A stretch of 26,924 nucleotides of DNA, taken from a virus. The translations under genes were made by a program, and so were the position numbers. Each line of letters begins with the position of its first letter. The first letter of the stretch is position 1. Below, one piece after another: positions 19,991-26,924 of the stretch. The notes below the pieces were generated by a model. The model searched no databases. It saw only the letters and a list, made by a program, of their open reading frames with translations, and had not been told where the DNA came from. The DNA lies in IMG/VR virus record IMGVR_UViG_3300010151_000117, positions 1 through 26,924 of that record, one strand, 5' to 3'.

Positions 19991-21829
19991 ATGTCAGGCG
20001 ATGAAAAAAAGTATTTGAATACTTTAGCAAATGATATGCAAGTTTTGAATCAAGCAACTGAAAGTATAGGAAGGTCTTTTGCTGAATTAGGCGGCACAGG
20101 CAATAAGTTATGGACTATTTTTGCTCGACTATCTTCGGGTTCATGGGCTTGGAAATTACAAGCAAGGCTTAGGTCTGTATCTAACATGTTTGAAGTGTAT
20201 TATAAAATGCAAGAGAAAGCATTAACTGCAACATTAGACACAATAGATGCAAATCAAAAATTATCGACATCGTATAAGAACGTTCAGAAAAGTTATGAAA
20301 TGTTTATGAAAGTGGAAAAGAAATATGACGAAACAAGTTACCCAAACCCTATATATGGCAAAAAAGTTCTGTCACAAAAAGTTTCAAAGAATACATGGGG
20401 AGATTTAACGACTAATCAACGAAGTAATGTAGAAGAAGATGAAAATTTTAAAACCAATCTTCAATATTTTACAGATGAAGGTTTGGAAGAAGAAGAAGCA
20501 AAAGCAAGAGCATATAGAAAAACCCAAGAAATATATATAGATGCAATGGATTCTTTTGAGAAAAGAATGAAAAAGAAACAAAAAGAAATGAGAAAGTCTA
20601 TGCGAAGTGCTCCTAAACACCAATCATGGGGAGAGATTCTTTTTGGAACAAAGGATTCTAAAAGAATAAAAATATTCGAATTTTTCAAAAAAGAACTTAT
20701 TATTCTAGGAGGCCATTTTAAGGAACTTAAAGTTTGGCTAGATAGTGAATTTAATATGACTACCAAACTTAAAAAAGTTGGAGGCTATGTTAAAGACATT
20801 GGAAAGGGCATATTTGGAGGGGCTAAAGCAGTAGGTCAAGGAATACTTGGAAGGGGTGCTGAAGCAAAAGAAGCATTTAAACCATTAACAGGAATTTTTT
20901 CTTCAGCATTTGGTAGAATGGGTAAACAAGCAGCAGGGTCAAAATTTGGTAAAAGATTAGGTAAAATGGGTAGATTAGCAGTTTCAGATGCTAAATGGTT
21001 AGGCAGTAAAGGAATGCAGGCCGGTGGATGGTTAGGTCGCAGAGGAAAAGATTTAGCAGTGGGTGCTGGTGTTTTGGGTAAAGCCACAGGTATAACTAGG
21101 TTGGGAAAATTTACAAAAGACAAAATAGCCAAAAAATTAGAAAAGGTTTTACCTGCGGTAAATGCGATGGCTAAGTCATTCGTCTCAATATTAATTAAAG
21201 CACTAATGGGCTTTATGATATATTTCCCTCTTATTATACTAGTATTTATGGCTCTTAGAAAAGCATTTGGGCCAGTTAAAAAATGGGCAAGTAAAAATAA
21301 AGAACTATTCTTAGAAATAAAAAACCAATTAATAGGCATATTTCATATTGTAAAGGACTTATTCAAAGCAATATGGGATGGAGATTATATGAAAGTATTA
21401 AAAATATGGTTCACTCGATTACTGCCTGCTGTATTTAAATTGCTTTTAAATGTAGTAAAGGTATTAATAAAATTATTATGGGTTATAGTTAAAGAAATTG
21501 TTAAGGTATTGGCTAATATGGCTAAAACAATAATTAAAGGAATTGGTAAGGCTATTAAAGATAGAATACCTGGTTTCCACAAAGGAGGAATTAGTGGGGG
21601 AGGATTATCATTAGTAGGTGAACGTGGCCCTGAATTAGTTAATTTACCAAGAGGTGCTAGAGTCCATTCTAATGCTGATTCTATGAGAATGGGTGGTAAT
21701 ACTATACATGTTCATGTTAGCGGTAGAGTTGGTGCTTCTGATTCTGAAATAAAAGATATAGCAACTAAAGTAGCAAGAGAAATTAATCTAAGAATGAATA
21801 GAACAGGAACAACAGGAATGGGATTCTAA
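19991..21829 (+). CDS. Tail tape measure protein (612 aa)
   Basis: It sets tail length and is later ejected. The N-terminal 240 residues are helical and charged, with many Lys-rich coils. A Gly/Ala/Lys-rich repetitive region follows at about 260-390 (GKGIFGGAKAVGQGILGRGA, FGKRLGKMGRLA), then hydrophobic segments at about 393-424 and 477-515, and the signature C-terminus GERGPELVNLPRGA at 543-556 followed by VHSNADSM and a helix. That C-terminal motif is common in tape measure proteins. At the usual 1.5 angstrom per residue the tail would be about 90 nm, short for a siphovirus. The hydrophobic segments could form a membrane channel on entry. No lysozyme or peptidase domain is seen, in keeping with a host lacking murein, though absence is not proof. 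Confidence 0.88.
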   Translation: MSGDEKKYLNTLANDMQVLNQATESIGRSFAELGGTGNKLWTIFARLSSGSWAWKLQARLRSVSNMFEVYYKMQEKALTATLDTIDANQKLSTSYKNVQKSYEMFMKVEKKYDETSYPNPIYGKKVLSQKVSKNTWGDLTTNQRSNVEEDENFKTNLQYFTDEGLEEEEAKARAYRKTQEIYIDAMDSFEKRMKKKQKEMRKSMRSAPKHQSWGEILFGTKDSKRIKIFEFFKKELIILGGHFKELKVWLDSEFNMTTKLKKVGGYVKDIGKGIFGGAKAVGQGILGRGAEAKEAFKPLTGIFSSAFGRMGKQAAGSKFGKRLGKMGRLAVSDAKWLGSKGMQAGGWLGRRGKDLAVGAGVLGKATGITRLGKFTKDKIAKKLEKVLPAVNAMAKSFVSILIKALMGFMIYFPLIILVFMALRKAFGPVKKWASKNKELFLEIKNQLIGIFHIVKDLFKAIWDGDYMKVLKIWFTRLLPAVFKLLLNVVKVLIKLLWVIVKEIVKVLANMAKTIIKGIGKAIKDRIPGFHKGGISGGGLSLVGERGPELVNLPRGARVHSNADSMRMGGNTIHVHVSGRVGASDSEIKDIATKVAREINLRMNRTGTTGMGF

Positions 21830-21830
21830 A

Positions 21831-22559
21831 ATGGTTGACGCAACAAATAGAGTAATGATTGAATTAAGCAGGAGGGCTTCTGTTAAAGGTGCTGGGCATA
21901 GCATTGGAACAAATAGAATATCTTTAATGTGTGAATCCATTGGTATTAGCACATCAAAAAATGCATTCCCTTTTGATATACCATTTTCGGGTGTGATTTC
22001 AGGAGAATCTGCTTCAATGGTTATGGATTTAGGTTCAGCAAGAAAAGAAATAACATTAACCGGTAAAATTTATGAACAAGAAATTACCAAACATAGAGGA
22101 GGAGATGAAACAGAGGCTGTAACAGTTAAACTAACTTCTTATGAAATTGCTCAAATGTTACATTCATATGTTGATTCTTCATTTGTTCATGAAGACCAAA
22201 ATATTAGTAAGTTAATTATATTAATACCTAGTAGAGCAGATAATAATTATGAATATAGGAATACTACAGATGAAACAGGCCATATTAATGTGACACCAGA
22301 TACCCCATTAGAAGACTTACCACTCATTCCCTTCCATTTCGCTAATAGAAGTTATGACGTTACTTCTTGGTCTTTTGGCCATACAAAGAAAACATTTGAT
22401 TATTTCAAAAATACAGATGATGAAATACAAGGAATTAGAGGATTTGTTTCTTCTTTTAGCACAGATATAGCAGGGGCAGAAACACCCCATATTGGATTTA
22501 ACATGACATTTATTCAGTCAACCACATTAGTTTCAGACCTTATCAACACTACATTTTGA
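21831..22559 (+). CDS. Putative distal tail or baseplate protein (242 aa)
   Basis: A beta-rich soluble protein directly after the tape measure, where distal tail (Dit-like) proteins usually lie. Visible strands include RVMIELSRRA, NRISLMCESIGIS, SMVMDLGSARKEITLTGKIY and a later SFGHTKKTFDYF and HIGFNMTFIQ. The SARKEITLTGKI segment, a strand describing a replaced symmetry axis, is a pattern seen in tail-tip ring proteins. It has one cysteine and no membrane segment. The start is 1 base after the tape measure stop. The role is assigned from position and beta content only. Confidence 0.6.
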   Translation: MVDATNRVMIELSRRASVKGAGHSIGTNRISLMCESIGISTSKNAFPFDIPFSGVISGESASMVMDLGSARKEITLTGKIYEQEITKHRGGDETEAVTVKLTSYEIAQMLHSYVDSSFVHEDQNISKLIILIPSRADNNYEYRNTTDETGHINVTPDTPLEDLPLIPFHFANRSYDVTSWSFGHTKKTFDYFKNTDDEIQGIRGFVSSFSTDIAGAETPHIGFNMTFIQSTTLVSDLINTTF

Positions 22560-22568
22560 GGAATAAAT

Positions 22569-23606
22569 ATGCCAGGGGTATTTGTAGGCAATACAAAATC
22601 ATTAGTGTTTCCTGTGATGTGTGACGGTTATTTACAAATGAATTATGCTGATAAAAATGCCAACACCGGCACACATATAGATTTAAGACAGGGAATTTGG
22701 GGTCATAATGACTCTTTTACTATTGAAGCAATAATTACACCTTATGATGTAAATGGCTTTGGTTCAAAAGGAAGCACAGCAACAGGTGTTACTACTTCTG
22801 AAAAAACACCTCCTAGTGTTAATATTGATAATTCTAATTTAACTCATTACCAAAGTCAGGATTATTTTACTCCTACTCAAAGGAATACACATAAAATGAT
22901 GTTATTCCATAGTGATGGTTTTGAATTATATTTACAAAATACTACTGATAATAATTTTAATCAGCCTGCTGAATATAAATTGTGTGCTAAAGTTGGAACT
23001 GAAACACCAATAGAAACCGGAACTATTATTTCTTCTAGAAATGAATTGTTTGGGTATTCAGATTTAACTGGTATATATAATGGAATTTCTACTTCTTTAA
23101 GACTATTAGATGCAGCCACATTAGATAGTGGGGCTATAATAGCATTAGCCACTGCAAGTAATGTTAATAAAGTAGCAGTAGGAACAGAATTATTTGATAA
23201 TACCGGAACATCAATTGGTAAAGTAACAGTTGTAGATAGTGATAATGGAAAATTAACTTTAGATACTCCCCAATCAACCAGAAGTGTATATTATTCCCAA
23301 CCAAAAGAGGCTACTTATTTAGAGACAATGTATAAAATAACTTGTTGTTTACACATTGATGGGAAAATAAGATTATTTATCAACAATACTTTATTGGTTG
23401 AAGAAAAAGTAACTATTACAGATTTCAATTTTGGCACGACTGATTGCTATATTGGTAGAGACCCAGATTCTGAATTTAATACTCAATTTATGGGAGAACT
23501 TTATGAAATTGCAATGTATAGGAGACCAGAACCTACCCTATCCTCAAGCACATTAAATGTTGGATACAATGATACTATTTTCTATTATAGGTTTGGTGAT
23601 TTATGA
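22569..23606 (+). CDS. LamG/concanavalin-like lectin domain tail protein (345 aa)
   Basis: A probable receptor-binding or adhesion protein at the tail tip. The jelly-roll pattern of LamG-type lectins is visible in two halves: DSFTIEAIITPYD near residue 48, and YKITCCLHIDGKIRLFINNTLL then YIGRDPDSEF and MGELYEIAMYRRPEP at about 255-325. Between the halves, at about 150-250, is an insertion containing GTELFDNTGTSIGKVTVVD, a small beta module that reappears in the next protein. The final segment DTIFYYRFGDL overlaps the following start. Sugar or glycoprotein binding is expected from the fold family; the ligand is unknown. Confidence 0.72.
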   Translation: MPGVFVGNTKSLVFPVMCDGYLQMNYADKNANTGTHIDLRQGIWGHNDSFTIEAIITPYDVNGFGSKGSTATGVTTSEKTPPSVNIDNSNLTHYQSQDYFTPTQRNTHKMMLFHSDGFELYLQNTTDNNFNQPAEYKLCAKVGTETPIETGTIISSRNELFGYSDLTGIYNGISTSLRLLDAATLDSGAIIALATASNVNKVAVGTELFDNTGTSIGKVTVVDSDNGKLTLDTPQSTRSVYYSQPKEATYLETMYKITCCLHIDGKIRLFINNTLLVEEKVTITDFNFGTTDCYIGRDPDSEFNTQFMGELYEIAMYRRPEPTLSSSTLNVGYNDTIFYYRFGDL

Positions 23607-26600
23607 TGGAAAGATATGTATATGTATTAAATAATGATAAATATGGTAATGCTAATGTAGATTATACGTTTGCACTTAAAAGAAATGCATTTACTGATAA
23701 TGTAGCATTTAAGAACACTTCAGTTAATCCTATACTTAAATGCACTAATATTACAGCAGAACATAATGGAATATCTGCTAACTTTTTTGAAATTAGAAAC
23801 ACTCATTATGATGGTGAAATTTCTAATGATAATAAAACTGCAATTGTAAATCGAGTTTATCCCAGCACTAACCCTGCAAATATAGTAACTGATGCTATTT
23901 ATGGTCAAAATCGACAACAGACAGCACCATTTAAAATTAGGACTTATTCTACTAAAAGCGCAACAAATGCTGCTAGTCACGCGAATCAGTTATTAGTTGG
24001 GAATACTAGCATCAATATTGACTTAGATACCAATGATTATTTCGTTCTAATAAATCCACAAATAGCACATTCAGCAACAGATAAACGCCCATCAATAAGG
24101 CCACATTTTGCTAAGATTACAAAGATAGTATCCTTTGATGAGCATGGCGATGGGTTTGAATTTGAACCTAAATATCCAGAAACAATAGCAAGATATACTA
24201 ATTTTGAAATATACAAAGGGCCATTAATAACTGATACTAGCGTAGTTGCTGTAAGTTATGGACTTAGAGGAGATGGAACAGAAATAGGAGGGGCAAGTCC
24301 AAATCCCGCAGCATCAACAGATGATACCAATTTTGATTTTATTACAGATAAATACGATGCTGGCAGTGAAGTATCAACGCCTACTTGGTATTTCTATAAT
24401 GATAGATTACAAAATAAAGACCAATTAGATTATGGCTCAAAATATAATTTAACTACCTGTAGGTGTTTTGATTGGGCTGTTAATGGTGTATCGGGAACTT
24501 CTAATGCTACTGCTTATGGTTCTACTTTAACTATTACTCAAGCAAACGCTAGTTGGATTATTGGACAAAGCCTATTTAGAAATGACACTAAAGCACACAT
24601 AGGAAATGTTGCAAGTATTAGTGGCAATACAATTACATTGGATTATATTAGAAATAATATGCCTGTTGATGGTAATGGATTTCCTGCATCAGTATCTCTA
24701 TCAAAAGGAAGAACAACACATCAATCAGTATTTAGAACTGAAAGAGAATATGGAACTATAATTGAAGATTATGGTCGAATGAATCAAAATGCAGTATTAG
24801 TAGATAATGTATATATTAAAGATGGAGAAATAGGAAGCACTGATAGTCCAACAGATATTGAAATAGATGAGGACTATACTTTTGACCCTTCAAATTGGAA
24901 AGACGCATTTAGAAATTGTAAAAGACAAGCAAATGATTATGCTTCAACTCATAGTTCTTATACTACTGCTAATAATGCTAATGCCCGACATGCCAATTTA
25001 TCAGGGCCAACGAGGTATTTATATTATAAAGACTCACATAAAAAGAATAATGCTGTAAATCCAGTTATAGGGGTTTCTGTGAATAACCCAAAGAATAAAA
25101 TTAGTCAATTTGCTACCACAAATATATTAGATAGTAACGGAATACAATTCTTAAAACTAAAAGAAGACGAAAAATATATTATTAGTAGTTCCCTTCATAC
25201 TGGCAATACATCAGATATTAAATTATCATACACCGGAACAAGTGATTATAACTCAATCGGCCCAACTTTTAATATTGTTTTAAATAACATTAATGAATTT
25301 CCATATCTTGATTTAACTGATGACGATACTGATAATATAATAAAATTAGATTGGCGACCAACAATTGATTATGGAACAAATCAAGTAATTAAAACAGGAA
25401 CAATATTGAAGGTAAACGATATATATTATTATGTTAGTTCAGTGTCTGAGATTTCAGTAGTAAATAAAACACAACATATAAGAATCACATATAAAAAAGA
25501 AATAAAGGATAAAATGTGGTCTGCATTATCTCAACAATCTGATTTACCTAGTTTTACTGGGGCTGATGTATATATCATGGCTTGGAATGGTGGTCTTAAC
25601 ACTAACTGCCCAATAGATACAGAAGTAGTATATGAAAGCAATACATTACAACGATTAACAATAAATGAAAATACTATTAGTAAAAAAGATAATTCACTAT
25701 ACAAAAGAAAATTAATTTTATTAAATCAAGAGTTTTATGGTTATGATATAGAAATAGACTATGGGGATAAATCGCATAATCATATAAAATTATTGACGAG
25801 TAAAACATTATACCAACCAGATAACCAAAAGAAAGAATTTATGTATTATTATCAAGGGGGTTATTGTGTAGAAGAAGATATTTTTAATGGAACTGTTGAA
25901 GATATAGTTTCAAAACATGATAATGGCAATATAACTTATACAATAAATGGTAGGGATAATACAGGGGTATTATTAAATAATACAACTAATAAGAATTTAC
26001 ATAAAACAGATGATATAATATATTCTAGTTTTGCGCCAATTTTTGATACGCCGATTAATAAATTTACCCCTTCTAATAATACAAATCCAATTGAATTTAC
26101 TTGGGCTACAGATAATAATGAATATATACCCTCCTTAATGAAAAAATACGATTTACTGTTTAATGATAGTTGGCAATTATTAGGTGAAATAGATACAATT
26201 ACAGGAACTTCTACACAAGTTGTTACATTAAAGGGTTATACAGGAAATTCAATTACTACAAATGGGGAGGATTCCATTTGGCTAATAAAATTATCAGATA
26301 GCAATTATTTAACAGGAACAAAAGCATTATCTGCTAATATAAAATCAACTAAATATCCTACTGATTTTTCAAGTGTAGGCAACGGTGGATTAATATTTAA
26401 TGATGGAGAAAAAATTGAATATGATTCTTCCTTTGCTTTTTCCAAATTATTAAACACATCTGCTACAGGTTCTTATAAGGAGGATAATACAATTGGTTAT
26501 GATATTACAGATATTAAATCAATAAGTGAAGGGTTAGATTCTAGTTTTGCAATGAAATTAAGTAAAGAAAATAGAGCATCTATTGATTACAAAAACACAC

Positions 26601-26924
26601 AAACAGTTTCTAGTATGCATTTTAATGTTTTAAATATAAATGCTTCTAACAATGAAAATACTATAATTACTCTTGCTCCTAGTTTTCCAGTAGTATTAGG
26701 AAGCGTTGATACTAATGAGGAGGAAGATGCCGTGTATGGTTCCGATTTAAGATATTTATATATGGTTAATTCTAATATTCCATCAGGGGGATTTATTCAT
26801 ACTTTGAAAGATGTTCCTATTGATTATTATACCCCTAATCTTACCTTTAGATATTGGGGAATGCAGAAATTTAAAGAAGGAACTATAAAAGAAACACATG
26901 ATAGTGTTTATGATAATAGTAAGA
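23606..26924 (+). CDS. Giant tail-tip or fibre protein, cut by the window end (at least 1106 aa)
   Basis: A single open frame from ATG 23606 continues past the last base without a stop. GGTGAT at 23595-23600 is exactly 5 bases before it; the overlapping ATG 23603 is also in frame. The protein is beta-rich, rich in Asn, Thr, Ile and Tyr, very poor in Cys, and begins ERYVYVLNNDKYGNANVDYTF (in part), reminiscent of tail hub or fibre proteins. Repeated short modules of the type LF....IG.V....TL occur at 24563-24643 and 26150-26230, and also in the LamG protein. Position at the tail end suggests a hub, fibre or adhesin. A peptidase or glycanase domain could lie beyond the window. Confidence 0.7.
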   Translation, partial: MERYVYVLNNDKYGNANVDYTFALKRNAFTDNVAFKNTSVNPILKCTNITAEHNGISANFFEIRNTHYDGEISNDNKTAIVNRVYPSTNPANIVTDAIYGQNRQQTAPFKIRTYSTKSATNAASHANQLLVGNTSINIDLDTNDYFVLINPQIAHSATDKRPSIRPHFAKITKIVSFDEHGDGFEFEPKYPETIARYTNFEIYKGPLITDTSVVAVSYGLRGDGTEIGGASPNPAASTDDTNFDFITDKYDAGSEVSTPTWYFYNDRLQNKDQLDYGSKYNLTTCRCFDWAVNGVSGTSNATAYGSTLTITQANASWIIGQSLFRNDTKAHIGNVASISGNTITLDYIRNNMPVDGNGFPASVSLSKGRTTHQSVFRTEREYGTIIEDYGRMNQNAVLVDNVYIKDGEIGSTDSPTDIEIDEDYTFDPSNWKDAFRNCKRQANDYASTHSSYTTANNANARHANLSGPTRYLYYKDSHKKNNAVNPVIGVSVNNPKNKISQFATTNILDSNGIQFLKLKEDEKYIISSSLHTGNTSDIKLSYTGTSDYNSIGPTFNIVLNNINEFPYLDLTDDDTDNIIKLDWRPTIDYGTNQVIKTGTILKVNDIYYYVSSVSEISVVNKTQHIRITYKKEIKDKMWSALSQQSDLPSFTGADVYIMAWNGGLNTNCPIDTEVVYESNTLQRLTINENTISKKDNSLYKRKLILLNQEFYGYDIEIDYGDKSHNHIKLLTSKTLYQPDNQKKEFMYYYQGGYCVEEDIFNGTVEDIVSKHDNGNITYTINGRDNTGVLLNNTTNKNLHKTDDIIYSSFAPIFDTPINKFTPSNNTNPIEFTWATDNNEYIPSLMKKYDLLFNDSWQLLGEIDTITGTSTQVVTLKGYTGNSITTNGEDSIWLIKLSDSNYLTGTKALSANIKSTKYPTDFSSVGNGGLIFNDGEKIEYDSSFAFSKLLNTSATGSYKEDNTIGYDITDIKSISEGLDSSFAMKLSKENRASIDYKNTQTVSSMHFNVLNINASNNENTIITLAPSFPVVLGSVDTNEEEDAVYGSDLRYLYMVNSNIPSGGFIHTLKDVPIDYYTPNLTFRYWGMQKFKEGTIKETHDSVYDNSK

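Noticed and set aside
20836-21339. 167-codon open frame on the minus strand
   Set aside because: It lies opposite the Lys/Gly/Ala-rich part of the tape measure gene; antisense of AAA/GGT/GCA-rich codons is stop-poor. No ribosome-binding site and no protein-like pattern.
24867-25058. 63-codon + strand open frame
   Set aside because: It sits in another frame entirely within the uninterrupted giant tail protein and has no ribosome-binding site.
1-26924. CRISPR arrays, tRNA genes, insertion sequences, attachment sites
   Set aside because: I saw no evenly spaced repeats, cloverleaf, transposase or integrase, or terminal inverted repeats. The only sizeable direct repeat is the 43-bp pair at 2294 and 2421.

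Overview
The window is one uninterrupted head-to-tail morphogenesis module of a tailed double-stranded DNA virus (Caudoviricetes type, HK97-fold capsid). Every recognisable gene is on the + strand. Genes are packed with overlaps or gaps of a few bases, and both ends are cut inside genes. Nothing marks a chromosome: there is no tRNA, rRNA, integrase or metabolic gene. The DNA is strongly AT-rich. Many starts are preceded by GGTGAT or GGAGG at a regular spacing (GGTGAT often 5 bases before ATG), so Shine-Dalgarno initiation is in use and could be used to correct several starts. The ATP-dependent DNA ligase (resembling archaeal and eukaryotic ligases) and the Arf-like small GTPase make an archaeal host, such as a marine archaeon with magrovirus-like viruses, more likely than a bacterial one. 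This host call is inference; nothing seen here fixes it.

Layout. 1-185: end of an upstream gene, by position probably the large terminase. 182-4842: portal with two zinc-knuckle insertions, followed by uncharacterised proteins, one a 541-aa helical protein. 4845-7352: 835-aa ATP-dependent DNA ligase with a long C-terminal extension. 7371-8588: prohead protease fused to a scaffold, with an internal ribosome-binding site that should also give free scaffold. 8595-11212: major capsid protein, a probable decoration protein, two strong RNA hairpins, and two more small proteins. 11221-13317: an unusual cassette of two small membrane proteins, an Arf-like GTPase with a hydrophobic N-terminus, a 27-residue Cys-rich peptide and a zinc-binding protein. 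13319-15901: a Gln/Met/Asn-rich protein and a 622-aa protein of unknown function. 15879-17677: head-tail adaptor, a small helical protein and a tail terminator candidate. 17698-19218: tail tube protein. 19219-19426: structured non-coding gap. 19427-19989: tail assembly chaperone pair joined by a -1 frameshift at GGGAAAT. 19991-21829: tape measure. 21831-26924: tail-tip genes, including a LamG-like lectin and an at least 1106-residue protein that runs off the end.

How the parts should work together. The portal nucleates a prohead built on the scaffold half of the protease fusion, and the protease then matures it. A short xE-A-G-L/V motif recurs in flexible regions of the portal, the protease-scaffold and the 622-aa protein, and could be the cleavage signal. 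DNA is packaged, and the adaptor and terminator proteins join the head to a tail of fixed length (612-residue tape measure, implying roughly 90 nm by the usual 1.5 angstrom per residue rule). Tail-tip lectin-like proteins would bind the host. The least explained and most interesting part is the GTPase and membrane-protein cassette embedded among virion genes. The next most interesting are the DNA ligase inside the head operon, the putative shared cleavage motif, and the RNA structures after the capsid and tail tube genes.
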